From Pseudomonadota bacterium (GTDB lineage: Bacteria; Pseudomonadota; Alphaproteobacteria; Caulobacterales; Caulobacteraceae), in the NCBI GenBank assembly GCA_023386645.1, contig JAEWJI010000061.1:1-49029 (forward strand): DNA of 49,029 nucleotides, written 5' to 3'. The translations under genes and the position numbers were made by a program. This document shows, piece after piece, positions 1 to 7,890 of the stretch (positions are counted from its first letter, which is position 1; each line of letters opens with the position of its first letter). The notes beneath the pieces were generated by a model, which had not been told where the DNA came from, made no database searches, and was given only the letters and a program-made list of their open reading frames with translations.

Positions 1-395
1 GGGTTATGGTGCCGCCCTTCGTCGATCGCCAGAGCGGCGACCGTCACGCCCGCGGCAATGCCCGGAAACCAGCGCTCCGCCTGCGCCGATCCGTCCAGCG
101 CCCGCACCGCCGCCACGGCGGTCGACAGGAAGGGCGATGGGGTCAGATTGCGGCCGATCTCCTCGAGCACCACGCCTGCCTCGACATGGCCGAGGCCGAG
201 GCCGCCGTGCGCCTCGTCGATCAGGATGCCGGTAAAGCCCATCTCGGCGAACTGCTTCCAGAGATCGCGTGAGAAGCCAGTCGGGTCTTTGGCGTCGCGC
301 AGTCCACGCAGATGCGCGACCGGGGCATGTTCGGCGACGAAGTCCTTGGCGGTGTCGCGGAGCATCGTCTGTTCGTCGTTGAGGTAGAGAGGCAT
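1..395 (-). CDS. Acyl-CoA dehydrogenase, N-terminal part (cut by window edge)
   Basis: About 131 N-terminal residues are visible; the frame runs off the left edge with no stop. The start MPLYLNDEQTMLRDTAKDFV and the following FTGILIDEAHGGLGLGHVE are typical of the acyl-CoA dehydrogenase N-terminal helical domain, which oxidises acyl-CoA thioesters with FAD. A good ribosome site (caggag) lies 6 nt before the ATG. It sits downstream of a complete acyl-CoA dehydrogenase on the same strand, separated only by an inverted-repeat element, so the two may be co-expressed and possibly form a heteromeric enzyme. The active-site glutamate lies in the missing C-terminal part, so activity cannot be judged. 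The family call is secure; the substrate is unknown. Confidence 0.9.
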   Translation of the reverse strand, partial: MPLYLNDEQTMLRDTAKDFVAEHAPVAHLRGLRDAKDPTGFSRDLWKQFAEMGFTGILIDEAHGGLGLGHVEAGVVLEEIGRNLTPSPFLSTAVAAVRALDGSAQAERWFPGIAAGVTVAALAIDEGRHHN

Positions 396-409
396 GATCG
401 TCTCCTGAG

Positions 410-513
410 CCCTCTCCTTGTCGGGAGAGGGTTGGGTGAGGGCAGGGTAGCTGTCCCTGCTGACCTCACCCTTCCGCCGCTGCGCGGCTCCCTCCCTCTC
501 CCGGGGGAGAGGG
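410..513. repeat. Intergenic inverted-repeat element (CCCTCTCC type)
   Basis: This fills the gap between the two acyl-CoA dehydrogenase genes. The left end holds a hairpin CCCTCTCC...GGGAGAGGG (410-430) and the right end a second one CCCTCTCCCGGGGGAGAGGG (494-513); the ends are also inverted copies of each other. The middle carries ctcaccc/gggtgag. It resembles, with different end bases, the elements at 2682, 32043 and 41997. It could act as a processing or termination hairpin between the two genes. Confidence 0.7.
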
Positions 514-520
514 ATGTGAT

Positions 521-1705
521 TCAAGCGCCCGGCAGCTCGAGGATGCGCTTGGCGATGATGTTGAGCTGGATCTCGCTGGTCCCGCCCTCAATGGAATTGG
601 CCTTGGTGCGCAGCCAGGCACGCGGCATCGCCCCGGTGCGCGAGCGTTCGCTCTCCCATTCCAGCGCGTCCGAGCCGCCGGCCGCCATCATCAGCTCGTA
701 CCGGTCCTTGTTCAGCTCGGTGCCGACGTACTTCATCATGCTCGGTTGGGCAGGATGGGCGAGGCCAGCCTTGAGCTCGTCGATGAACCGCTCGCTCATC
801 GCCGCGAACGCCTTGGCGCGCACTTCGAACAGCGCGATCTGCGAACGCAACACCGGGTCGGCGAGGCGGCCGTCATGGTCGAGACCGATCGTCGCGATCG
901 CGCCTTCGACCAAAGGATTGCGCCCACCGCCGCCGAGACCCATGCCGCTGATCATCTCGCGCTCGTGGCCGAGCAGATATTTGGCGACGTCCCAGCCCTT
1001 GTTCTCGTCGTGGATGCGATTGGCCTTGGGCACCTTCACGTTGTCCATGAAGGTCTCGCAGAACGGGGAATAGCCGCTGATCAACAGGCTCGGCTTGGTC
1101 GAGACGCCGGGCGTCTCCATGTCGAACAGCACGAAGCTGATCCCGCCCTGCTTCGATTCCTTGCTGGTGCGCACCAGGCAGAAGATCCAGTCGGCCTTGT
1201 CGGCGTAGGAGGTCCAGACCTTCTGGCCGTTGACGATCCAGTGGTCGCCCCGATCCTCGGCGCGGGTCTGCAATCCCGCCAGGTCGGATCCGGCGCCCGG
1301 TTCGGAATAGCCCTGGCACCAGCGGATCTCACCGCGCACGATCTCGGGCAGGAACCGCTTCTTCTGGTCCTCGGTCCCGAACCGCAGAAGGGCCGGCCCC
1401 AGCATCCAGACGCCGAAGCTGGACAGGGCGTCCTGGGCCTGGATGCGCGCCAGTTCCTGGCGCAGCACCTTGGCCTCCTCGCGGCTGAGCCCCCCGCCCC
1501 CGTATTCGGTCGGCCATTCGGGCGCGGTCCAGCCGCGCGCGCCCATCCGCTCCATCCAGAGCCTGTGCGCCGGCGTCTTGAACTCGGCGTCGCGCCCGCC
1601 CCAGACGCGGTCCTCCTCGCTCTCCAACGGCCCGCGCACCTCCGGCGGACAGTTGGCCTCCAGCCAGGCGCGGGTTTCGGCGCGGAAGGTCTCAAGATCG
1701 GCCAT
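521..1705 (-). CDS. Acyl-CoA dehydrogenase
   Basis: A 394-residue protein, the normal length of the family, catalysing alpha,beta-dehydrogenation of an acyl-CoA with FAD and passing electrons to ETF. The order is N-terminal helical domain (1-120), middle beta domain (CQGYSEPGAGSDLAGLQT near 135 and VNGQKVWTSYADKADWIF near 160) and C-terminal helical domain. The motif IEGGTSEIQLNI near residue 373 contains the glutamate that corresponds to the usual catalytic base (Glu376 of MCAD), so this copy looks active. The ATG at 1705 is preceded by gggagag. It is the first gene of a two-gene acyl-CoA dehydrogenase unit. The long-chain or cyclic substrate cannot be deduced. Confidence 0.92.
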   Translation of the reverse strand: MADLETFRAETRAWLEANCPPEVRGPLESEEDRVWGGRDAEFKTPAHRLWMERMGARGWTAPEWPTEYGGGGLSREEAKVLRQELARIQAQDALSSFGVWMLGPALLRFGTEDQKKRFLPEIVRGEIRWCQGYSEPGAGSDLAGLQTRAEDRGDHWIVNGQKVWTSYADKADWIFCLVRTSKESKQGGISFVLFDMETPGVSTKPSLLISGYSPFCETFMDNVKVPKANRIHDENKGWDVAKYLLGHEREMISGMGLGGGGRNPLVEGAIATIGLDHDGRLADPVLRSQIALFEVRAKAFAAMSERFIDELKAGLAHPAQPSMMKYVGTELNKDRYELMMAAGGSDALEWESERSRTGAMPRAWLRTKANSIEGGTSEIQLNIIAKRILELPGA

Positions 1706-1744
1706 GCGTTCTCTCCCTGACCATCCTTTTAGCAGCCCCGGCGC

Positions 1745-1759
1745 CTGACGCAGCGTCAG
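1745..1759. promoter_or_regulatory. Perfect 7-1-7 palindrome upstream of map
   Basis: CTGACGC-A-GCGTCAG lies in the divergent gap between the acyl-CoA dehydrogenase and map. A possible -10 like element (tagact) is at 1801-1806 but I see no convincing -35 at the right spacing. It could be an operator for either gene or a chance palindrome in GC-rich DNA. Confidence 0.3.
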
Positions 1760-1849
1760 GTCAGCGCACCGTCAATGCGGCGCCGCTTGAGGTTTCGTGC
1801 TAGACTAGCCATCTGACGGCCCTTCGCCGCTCCCGCAGACCCAAGCCTC

Positions 1850-2668
1850 ATGTACGAAACCCAGGACCTCGACACCGACGCCTTCGTGCGTTCCCCCGTG
1901 ATCCGCGTGCATGAGCCGGAGGATTTCGAGGGCATGCGCCGCGCCGGCCGGCTGGTGGCCGAGGCGCTGGACATGATCGCCGAATACGTGGTCCCGGGCG
2001 CGACCACCGGCGAACTGGACGACCGCATCCGCGAGTTCACCATCGAGCGCGGCGGCCTGCCCGCGTGCCTGGGCTACAAGGGCTACTGGAAGACGACCTG
2101 CACCTCGATCAATCACGTGGTCTGCCACGGCATTCCGGGCGACCGGGTGCTGAAGGACGGGGACATCGTCAACATCGACCACACGGTCATTGTCGACGGC
2201 TGGCACGGCGATTCAAGCCGCATGTATTCGGTCGGCGACATCAACGCCCGGGCCAAGAAGCTGATCGACGTGACCTACAAGTCGCTGGAGCTCGGCCTGG
2301 CCCAGATCAAGCCTGGAAACACCTTCGGCGACATCGGTTGGGCGATCCAGCGGTATGTCGAGGAGAACCGCATGAGCGTGGTCCGAGACTTCTGCGGCCA
2401 CGGCATCGGCCGCATCTTCCACGACAGCCCCAACGTCCTGCACTACGGCCGGCGCGGCGAGGGCGCGGTGCTGAAGCCCGGCATGTTCTTCACCGTCGAG
2501 CCGATGGTGAACCTGGGCAAGCCGCACGTGAAGGTGCTGTCCGACGGCTGGACCGCAGTCACCCGCGACAAGTCCCTGTCGGCCCAATGCGAGCATTCGG
2601 TGGGCGTGACGGAGGACGGCGTGGAGCTGTTCACCGCCAGCCCGGCGGGTCTGTTCCGCCCCAACTGA
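1850..2668 (+). CDS. map: Methionine aminopeptidase, type I
   Basis: A 272-residue cytoplasmic metalloprotease that removes the initiator methionine from nascent proteins. The five metal ligands of the pita-bread fold are all present: the aspartates of VNIDHTVIVDGWHGDSS (first and last D), the histidine of CGHGIGRIFHD, the glutamate of FTVEPMV and the glutamate of AQCEHSVGV. The substrate histidine of VVCHGIP is also there. The N-terminus has a roughly 20-residue extension before the EPEDFEGMRRAGRL core, as in related alphaproteobacterial type I enzymes. It is transcribed divergently from the acyl-CoA dehydrogenase and is followed by an intergenic inverted repeat. Confidence 0.96.
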   Translation: MYETQDLDTDAFVRSPVIRVHEPEDFEGMRRAGRLVAEALDMIAEYVVPGATTGELDDRIREFTIERGGLPACLGYKGYWKTTCTSINHVVCHGIPGDRVLKDGDIVNIDHTVIVDGWHGDSSRMYSVGDINARAKKLIDVTYKSLELGLAQIKPGNTFGDIGWAIQRYVEENRMSVVRDFCGHGIGRIFHDSPNVLHYGRRGEGAVLKPGMFFTVEPMVNLGKPHVKVLSDGWTAVTRDKSLSAQCEHSVGVTEDGVELFTASPAGLFRPN

Positions 2669-2681
2669 CGGCGCCCTCACT

Positions 2682-2840
2682 ATCCTCCCCATCGCAGATG
2701 GGGAGGGGGACCACGAAGTGGTGGGGTGGAGGAACGGCGCATGCGCCGTGACGACGAACGCCGCAAACCCAGAGCCCCTCCGTCTCGTCGGCTGATCGCC
2801 GCCGATCCACCTCCCCACTCGCTTCGCTCCCGGGGAGGAG
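2682..2840. repeat. Intergenic inverted-repeat element, about 159 bp
   Basis: Starts atcctccccatc and ends cggggaggag, so the ends are inverted copies. Inside are gggggaccacgaagtggtgggg and cccctccgtctcgtcggct, both of which recur almost unchanged in the element at 32043-32172; the first also recurs at 41997-42145. It lies between map and the next gene and could end map transcription. No transposase gene is nearby. Confidence 0.8.
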
Positions 2841-2913
2841 ACTTTCCGTCACCTTCCGACATCTTCCCAACCGCCGGCGCCCGGCCCATCCTCCCTCGCA
2901 GGAGGACCCGACC

Positions 2914-3291
2914 ATGACCCTCGCCTCGGACACCCCGCCCATCGAAGCCTGGCGCTGGTGGGAGGCTCGTCGCCTTCGTTACAACGGCGGCCTCGCGATG
3001 GCGGCCGTCCTAGCCTGGTCGTTCTTCCTGGCGGAGATGGCCTGGCTCTACCACGAGTTCAGCCTCGGCTTCTCAATGACCCTGGCCCATGGCTTGGCAT
3101 GGCTCATCGTCATGGCCGTGGCCAACGTGCTCTATTTCCTGGGACCGATCAGCGAACTGGTTTTTCGTCCCGCCGATGTGAGCGGCTACCGTCGGCGCAT
3201 GTTCGCGCTCGGCTTCTGGTTCTCGGCGGCCGTGCCCTTCCTGCTCCCTGCCATCGCCCTGGTCCCGCTGTTGGCTCTGCGGGGCTATTGA
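2914..3291 (+). CDS. Small integral membrane protein, unknown function
   Basis: A 125-residue protein not recognised as a named family. It has a short polar N-terminus ending in WWEARRLRYNGGLA, then three or four hydrophobic stretches (about 28-50, 55-78 and 97-122), so it is probably an inner-membrane protein. A strong ribosome site (aggagg) precedes the ATG by 8 nt. Its stop codon overlaps the likely TTG start of radC, suggesting the two are translated together, though no functional link is known. Confidence 0.75.
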   Translation: MTLASDTPPIEAWRWWEARRLRYNGGLAMAAVLAWSFFLAEMAWLYHEFSLGFSMTLAHGLAWLIVMAVANVLYFLGPISELVFRPADVSGYRRRMFALGFWFSAAVPFLLPAIALVPLLALRGY

Positions 3292-4076
3292 TCCCGCCGC
3301 CCCAGCCGCTAGCGTCGCGGTTCGAGATTGGGGAGGCGGCGCTGGGAGAGGGGGCGGACGAAGCGGTCAAAGCGGCCCGGCCCCACCACGCCGGCCATCG
3401 CGAGCGGCTGCGCGACCGCGCCCGGTCCGCCGGCCTGGTCAACCTGCCCGACTACGAGTTGCTGGAGCTGTTCCTGTTCCGCAGTCAGCCCCAGGGCGAC
3501 GTCAAACCGATCGCCAAGGCCCTGCTGGCCCGCTTCGGCTCGCTGGCCGCCGTGCTCGCGGCCTCCGTCGAGGACATCATGACCGTGCGGGCCGAGGACT
3601 CGAAGGGCCGGACCAAGGGCATCGGCGCGGAGACCGCGCTTGACCTCGCCGCCCTGCACGAGGTCGCCCGCCGGGTGGCGAAGGAGGAGCCGGCCCGACG
3701 AACCGTCATCTCCTCATGGACCGCGCTCCTGGCCTATGTGCGGCTGACGTTGCAGCACGAGCCGCGCGAGCAGTTCCGCGTCCTCTACCTCGACAACAAG
3801 AACCAGCTGATCCTGGACGAAATCCAGAACCGCGGCACCGTCGATCACGCCCCCGTCTATCCCCGCGAGGTCGTCCGGCGGGGGCTGGAGCTGTCGGCCA
3901 AGTCCATGATCATCGTTCACAACCACCCGTCGGGCGACCCGACCCCCAGCCGCGCCGACATCGAAATGACCCGCCAGGTGGTGGAAGCCGCCCGCTCGCT
4001 CGACATTTCGGTCCATGACCATCTCGTCGTCGGCCGCGACGGCGTGGCCAGCTTCAAACAGCTCGGGTTGATGTAG
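3288..4076 (+). CDS. radC: RadC-family JAB1/MPN protein
   Basis: About 262 residues. The N-terminal part (GHRERLRDRARSAGLVNLPD, then a helix-hairpin-helix region with LLARFGSLAAVL) is the UPF0758 domain; the C-terminal part is the MPN+ metalloprotease fold with the HNHPSGDPTPSRAD motif (two histidines, serine and aspartate of the metal site). RadC was named for DNA repair but its role is unsettled. The start is uncertain: no ATG exists in this frame near the domain start. The TTG at 3288, overlapping the upstream TGA, gives the usual length; a later GTG is possible. Confidence 0.88.
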   Translation: MIPPPQPLASRFEIGEAALGEGADEAVKAARPHHAGHRERLRDRARSAGLVNLPDYELLELFLFRSQPQGDVKPIAKALLARFGSLAAVLAASVEDIMTVRAEDSKGRTKGIGAETALDLAALHEVARRVAKEEPARRTVISSWTALLAYVRLTLQHEPREQFRVLYLDNKNQLILDEIQNRGTVDHAPVYPREVVRRGLELSAKSMIIVHNHPSGDPTPSRADIEMTRQVVEAARSLDISVHDHLVVGRDGVASFKQLGLM

Positions 4077-4082
4077 GAGCGC

Positions 4083-4112
4083 CTATCCTCCCCCGTGCGC
4101 GGGTGAGGATAG
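4083..4112 (+). terminator. Hairpin after radC
   Basis: CTATCCTC pairs with GAGGATAG around an inner CCCG/CGGG stem with a tgcg loop, 6 nt after the radC stop. It is followed by the AT-richer ttaagcatttt rather than a pure U tract. The TCCTCCCC end resembles the larger intergenic repeats, so it may be a short member of that family acting as a terminator. Confidence 0.5.
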
Positions 4113-4146
4113 CCCGTCATTAAGCATTTTCGCCCATGATCGGCCC

Positions 4147-4389
4147 ATGCCGATGACCGCCGACGCCCTGCATGCCGACCTGGCCGCCGCCTTTCCGGAC
4201 GCGCGGATCGTGATCGACGACCTGGCGGGCGACGGCGATCACTATCGCGCACGCATCGTGTCCAGCGCCTTCACGGGCCTGAGCCGCGTGCGACGTCACC
4301 AGGCGGTCTATGGCGCGCTGAAGGGCAAGATGGGCGGTGAGTTGCACGCGCTGGCGCTCGAGACCCTGACCCCCGAAGAGGAGGCCTGA
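4147..4389 (+). CDS. bolA: BolA-family protein
   Basis: An 80-residue BolA protein; members of the family bind CGFS monothiol glutaredoxins, share a [2Fe-2S] cluster and take part in iron sensing or cluster delivery. The conserved FTGLSRVRRHQAVY and the preceding GDHYRARIVSSAF are diagnostic. It is 3 nt upstream of a degenerate aldo/keto reductase-like gene and about 1 kb from a CGFS glutaredoxin, so the expected partner is a close neighbour. The ATG at 4147 gives the normal length; an ATG at 4153 is also possible. Confidence 0.93.
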   Translation: MPMTADALHADLAAAFPDARIVIDDLAGDGDHYRARIVSSAFTGLSRVRRHQAVYGALKGKMGGELHALALETLTPEEEA

Positions 4390-4392
4390 CCC

Positions 4393-5304
4393 ATGCGCTA
4401 CCGTCCGTTCGGTCGATCCGGCGCCGCCATTTCCAACCTGACCCTCAGCCTGGGGTCGGACGCGCTCCGTCGCGGGGCCGACCATGCACGCGAGATGGTG
4501 TTCTCCTCGCTGGAGGCCGGCATCAACTCCTACCGGCTGGAGAGCGCCGACACCGTGTTGGCCGAGGTCGTCGGCCAGGCCCTGGGCCATGTCGACCGCA
4601 AGCTGATCGGCCTGACCATCACGCTGGGGAACGGCGACGGCCGCAAGGGCGAGCGGGACTTCTCGGCCGAGGGCATGACCGCCGCCATCGACCGGGCCCT
4701 GTCGGTGTCGCGCCTGGGCTGGATCGACGCGGCGCTTTTGGCCGAGCCGGGCGAGCACGAGCTGCCGCAGTCCTCGCTCCAGGCATTGAAGGCGCTGCGG
4801 GCCACCGGCCGGGTCAAGTTCCTGGGCGTCTGCGGCGAGGGCGAGGTGATGGACGCCTATGTCTCGACCGGCGCCTTCGACATCCTGGCCACCCCCTATC
4901 ATGTGAACGTCCCCTGGCAGATCCGCTCGCGTATCCGCGCCGCGCGCGAGCAGGACATGGCGATCTTCGCCTACGACTACTTCCCCGAGAGTCTGGACAG
5001 CGAACGCAAGGCCGCGACCGTTCACAAGCCGAAGCGGGGCCTTTTCAGCTTCGCCTCGCGTCCAAAGATCAAGGGCGTGGCGGGCGCCGACGCCTTCGCT
5101 TTCCTGCACCGCACCCAGGCCTGGAGCGCCGAGGAGATCTGCCTGGGCTATGCCCTAACCGAGCCGTCGATCTCCAGCGTCCTGATCCACCCGCGGGACG
5201 TCGCCCATATGCAGGCCCTGGCTGCGGTGCCCGAGCGGGACCTGCCGCCCGGTCTGGCGGCCCAGATCGAGATGGCCCGGGTCGCGGCAGCCCAAGCCGC
5301 CTGA
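4393..5304 (+). CDS. Aldo/keto reductase-fold protein lacking the catalytic tetrad
   Basis: A 303-residue (beta/alpha)8 protein of the aldo/keto reductase superfamily: the start MRYRPFGRSG, EAGINSYRLESAD near 41-53, the LLAEPG segment near 115-120 and the C-terminal AEEICLGYALTEPSISSVLI all align with family landmarks. By position, the four catalytic residues are replaced: Asp by Arg48, Tyr by Asp53, Lys by about Ile76, His by Ala117. It is therefore unlikely to be an NADPH-dependent reductase and may be a binding or regulatory protein. It lies 3 nt after bolA and before the CGFS glutaredoxin gene, which suggests a role linked to iron-sulfur traffic; this is inference. Confidence 0.8.
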   Translation: MRYRPFGRSGAAISNLTLSLGSDALRRGADHAREMVFSSLEAGINSYRLESADTVLAEVVGQALGHVDRKLIGLTITLGNGDGRKGERDFSAEGMTAAIDRALSVSRLGWIDAALLAEPGEHELPQSSLQALKALRATGRVKFLGVCGEGEVMDAYVSTGAFDILATPYHVNVPWQIRSRIRAAREQDMAIFAYDYFPESLDSERKAATVHKPKRGLFSFASRPKIKGVAGADAFAFLHRTQAWSAEEICLGYALTEPSISSVLIHPRDVAHMQALAAVPERDLPPGLAAQIEMARVAAAQAA

Positions 5305-5337
5305 GCATCCCCGACGGTTCGGTCACGGACCCTTGCC

Positions 5338-5366
5338 TTGACCCCGCCATGAGGGGCGCCTAGCTG
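5338..5366 (+). promoter_or_regulatory. Candidate housekeeping promoter for grxD
   Basis: TTGACC (5338-5343) and TAGCTG (5361-5366) are separated by exactly 17 nt. The predicted start near 5373 leaves a leader of about 20 nt ahead of the GTG start at 5393. This would let the glutaredoxin gene be transcribed independently of bolA. Confidence 0.55.
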
Positions 5367-5392
5367 ACGGCCTCCATTCCGAGGACCTGCCC

Positions 5393-5752
5393 GTGACTGA
5401 CCAAGCCGTCGCCGATCCCGTTCGCGACTTCATCGCCTCGACCGTTGCTTCAAACGACGTCGTCCTGTTCATGAAGGGTACGCCGGACCAGCCGCGCTGT
5501 GGCTTCTCCTCGCTGGCGGTCCAGATCCTCGACCACGTGGGCGCGCCCTTCGTCGGCGTGGACGTGCTCCAGTCCGAGGAACTGCGAGAGGGCATCAAGG
5601 CCTTCACCGACTGGCCGACCATTCCCCAGCTGTATGTGAAGGGCGAGTTCGTGGGCGGCTCGGACATCGTGCGCGAGATGTTCCAGGCCGGCGAACTCCA
5701 GTCCCTGATGGCCGAGAAGGGCGTGGCCACCGGCGCCGACGCCGAGGCCTGA
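5393..5752 (+). CDS. grxD: Monothiol glutaredoxin, Grx4/GrxD type
   Basis: A 119-residue thioredoxin-fold protein with the CGFS active site in MKGTPDQPRCGFSSLAVQI, followed by the TVPQL-like segment DWPTIPQLYVKGEFVGGSD that binds glutathione. Such proteins carry a [2Fe-2S] cluster between two monomers or with BolA and pass it to acceptors. The start is GTG at 5393, preceded by gagga. Its stop overlaps the ATG of the following thioesterase gene by one base (TGATG), so the two are translationally coupled. Confidence 0.95.
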   Translation: MTDQAVADPVRDFIASTVASNDVVLFMKGTPDQPRCGFSSLAVQILDHVGAPFVGVDVLQSEELREGIKAFTDWPTIPQLYVKGEFVGGSDIVREMFQAGELQSLMAEKGVATGADAEA

Positions 5753-6180
5753 TGGCCCGCCAGACGCTGGAGCCGCGCGCGGACCGCGAGGTCTTCACGG
5801 TTCCGCTCGAGGTCCGGCCCGAGCACATCGACGCCAACGGCCACGTCAACAACGTCGTCTATGTCGGCTGGCTGCAGGAGGCGGGGACGGCCCACTGGAA
5901 CGCGCGCTTTGACGCCGCGACCCGCGACCGCTGGTCCTGGGTCGCGGTTCGGCACGAGATCGACTACCTGCGCGGCCTGGCGCCGGACGCGACCGGCGTG
6001 GTCGCCCGCACCTGGGTCGGCGACCCGCAGGGGCCCCGCTTCGCCCGCTATGTCCGCATCGAGGACGGTTTGGGCCGGCTTTGCGCACAGGGCGTCTCCG
6101 AATGGGTCCTGGTCGACGCCCGCACCCTTAGACCGCACCGGATTCCGCCGGATATGCTGCCGGCGTTCGAGCGGCGGTGA
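5752..6180 (+). CDS. Acyl-CoA thioesterase, YbgC/4HBT hotdog family
   Basis: A 142-residue single-hotdog-domain protein. The motif EHIDANGHVNNVVYVGWLQE near residues 24-43 is the family's active-site region (D-x2-GHVNN). It likely hydrolyses acyl-CoA thioesters; some relatives act on 4-hydroxybenzoyl-CoA or work with envelope proteins. It is coupled to grxD by a one-base overlap. The substrate is unknown. Confidence 0.85.
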   Translation: MARQTLEPRADREVFTVPLEVRPEHIDANGHVNNVVYVGWLQEAGTAHWNARFDAATRDRWSWVAVRHEIDYLRGLAPDATGVVARTWVGDPQGPRFARYVRIEDGLGRLCAQGVSEWVLVDARTLRPHRIPPDMLPAFERR

Positions 6181-6203
6181 AGGCCCGGTCCTCCCTCGCG
6201 CCC

Positions 6204-6231
6204 TTGCGCTCAACCGCAACAGACATAGATG
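6204..6231 (+). promoter_or_regulatory. Candidate promoter for the Old Yellow Enzyme gene
   Basis: TTGCGC (6204-6209) and TAGATG (6226-6231) are 16 nt apart. The expected start near 6238 leaves a 16-nt leader containing gaggcc before the ATG at 6254. Confidence 0.45.
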
Positions 6232-6253
6232 CGGTCCTCCTTTAGAGGCCTCC

Positions 6254-7363
6254 ATGTCCCAGCTGTTCACTCCGCACGCCGTCGGTCCCCTGACGCTCCG
6301 CAACCGCATCGTCGTGGCGCCGATGTGCCAGTACTCGGCCATCGACGGCGCGCCCCAGCCCTGGCACTGGCAGCATCTGGGGCGCCTGGCCCTATCCGGC
6401 GCCGGCCTGGTGATCATCGAGGCGACCGGCGTCGTGCCTGAGGGGCGGATCACGCCTGCCGACACCGGTCTATGGAACGACGAGCAGGAGGCCGCCTTCG
6501 CTCGGCTGCTGGCCGACGTCCGCACCTATTGCGACACCCCGATCGGCATCCAGCTGGCCCACGCGGGCCGCAAGGCCTCGACCACCCCGCCCTGGATCGA
6601 TCGCGGCCGCGCCCTGACGCCCGAGGAAGGCGCCTGGACCACCGTCGCCCCGTCGGCCATCGCCTTCAAGGACGGCTGGCATACGCCGGAAGCGCTGGAC
6701 GAGGCCGGGATGGAGCGCGTGATCGACGCCTTCGTCGACGCGGCGAAACGCGCCGACCGGGCCGGCTTCGACCTGGTCGAGCTGCACGCCGCCCACGGCT
6801 ATCTGCTCAGCGAGTTCCTGTCCCCGGTGTCCAACCAGAGGACCGACGACTACGGCGGCTCCAACGAGAACCGCATGCGCTTCCCCCTGCGCGTGGCCCG
6901 GGCCCTGCGCGACGCCTGGCCCCGGACCAAGGCCCTGGGCGCCCGTTTCAACGGTTCGGACTGGGTCGACGGCGGGCTCTCTATCGAAGACGTCCAGGCC
7001 TTCGGTCGCGCCCTGACGGAGATCGGCTACGACTATCTGCACCTGTCCAGTGGCGGCAATGTCGCGACCGCCTCGATCCCCGGTTCGGAGCCCGGCTACC
7101 AGCTCGCCTTCGCCGAGGCGGTGAAGGCCGCCGCGCCGGACGCCAGCGTCATGGCCGTGGGGATGATCCTGACGCCCGAACAGGCCGAGGCCATCGTGGC
7201 CGAAGGGCGGGCCGATCTGGTCGCCCTGGCCCGCGGCGTGCTCGACGATCCGAACTGGGGCCATCACGCCGCCGCCCGCCTGGGCGTCGAGCAGACCGGG
7301 CCCCGACAGTACCGGATGGCGTCGAAGGCGATCTGGCCGGGCTACGACCGCGTCAACGGCTGA
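6254..7363 (+). CDS. NADH:flavin oxidoreductase, Old Yellow Enzyme (YqjM-like)
   Basis: A 369-residue FMN TIM-barrel ene-reductase. The N-terminus VAPMCQYSA contains the cysteine near the flavin that marks the YqjM (class III) branch; LVELHAAHGYLLSEFLSP has the substrate-binding histidines, and NQRTDDYGGSNENRMRFP is the family signature. The C-terminal LVALARGVLDDPNW is the phosphate-binding end. Such enzymes reduce activated C=C bonds with NAD(P)H, often of quinones and xenobiotic enals. The frame is open upstream to 5861, but the ATG at 6254 with gaggcc matches the true protein start. A divergent candidate promoter is at 6204. Confidence 0.93.
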   Translation: MSQLFTPHAVGPLTLRNRIVVAPMCQYSAIDGAPQPWHWQHLGRLALSGAGLVIIEATGVVPEGRITPADTGLWNDEQEAAFARLLADVRTYCDTPIGIQLAHAGRKASTTPPWIDRGRALTPEEGAWTTVAPSAIAFKDGWHTPEALDEAGMERVIDAFVDAAKRADRAGFDLVELHAAHGYLLSEFLSPVSNQRTDDYGGSNENRMRFPLRVARALRDAWPRTKALGARFNGSDWVDGGLSIEDVQAFGRALTEIGYDYLHLSSGGNVATASIPGSEPGYQLAFAEAVKAAAPDASVMAVGMILTPEQAEAIVAEGRADLVALARGVLDDPNWGHHAAARLGVEQTGPRQYRMASKAIWPGYDRVNG

Positions 7364-7370
7364 CCGGGCC

Positions 7371-7757
7371 TCACGAAGCCTGCGGCATCAGATAGGGATT
7401 GTTGACCGACACCTTGGCGCCTCGGGCCAGGCCCAGCTCCTCGAACGACCAGATCAGCTCGACCCCCTCGGCCAAAGGCCGGTCGCAACGGTCCTCGATC
7501 AGCCGCCGCAGGGTGATGGTCGAGCCGCCGCCCTTGCGGCTGACGATCGGCTTAAGATCATCCTTGTCGGTGCAGCCGTTGGAACTGACCCAGAACACCG
7601 CCTGGTCAGAGGTGAAGGCCGCCGCGTGGATGGCCTCCAGCTGGCCCGGCATGGGCTCGGTCGCCGCCGTCTCGGTCGCGCCCAGTCCGCCCAGCCACGC
7701 GCACCCGCCCAGGACGAGCGTCGAACCTGCCGCGATGACGAGGGCGATCCGCCTCAT
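7371..7757 (-). CDS. Putative lipoprotein, unknown function
   Basis: A 128-residue protein starting MRRIALVIAAGSTLVLGGC: a positively charged start, a hydrophobic stretch and a lipobox (LGGC), so it should be a lipid-anchored periplasmic or outer-membrane protein. The mature part has two further cysteines (SSNGCTDKDD and EDRCDRPL) that could form a disulfide. The open frame continues 16 codons further upstream, but the ATG at 7757 places the signal at the N-terminus. I do not recognise a named domain. It is convergent with the Old Yellow Enzyme gene, 7 bp apart. Confidence 0.75.
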   Translation of the reverse strand: MRRIALVIAAGSTLVLGGCAWLGGLGATETAATEPMPGQLEAIHAAAFTSDQAVFWVSSNGCTDKDDLKPIVSRKGGGSTITLRRLIEDRCDRPLAEGVELIWSFEELGLARGAKVSVNNPYLMPQAS

Positions 7758-7838
7758 CGAGGATGCTCCTGAACCAGCCGACGCATCATGCGCTTGTTCG
7801 GCCAAAAAGGGAATCGGCCCTGCGACCCTTCGGATGTG

Positions 7839-7866
7839 AAAAAGGCCCCGGCTTTCGCCAGGGCCT
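7839..7866 (-). terminator. Intrinsic terminator of rpsD
   Basis: On the reverse strand, AGGCCCTGGC-GAAA-GCCGGGGCCT forms a 10-bp stem (one G-T pair) with a GNRA-type tetraloop, followed directly by TTTTT. It lies 24 nt after the rpsD stop. This is the clearest factor-independent terminator in the window. Confidence 0.9.
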
Positions 7867-7890
7867 GTTCCTTGAAGTCCTACTGTCGGC

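Noticed and set aside
2958..3287. Upstream extension of radC over the small membrane protein gene
   Set aside because: The 2914 frame has a strong aggagg site and hydrophobic helices, while the extension is Pro/Arg-rich and unlike any RadC N-terminus.
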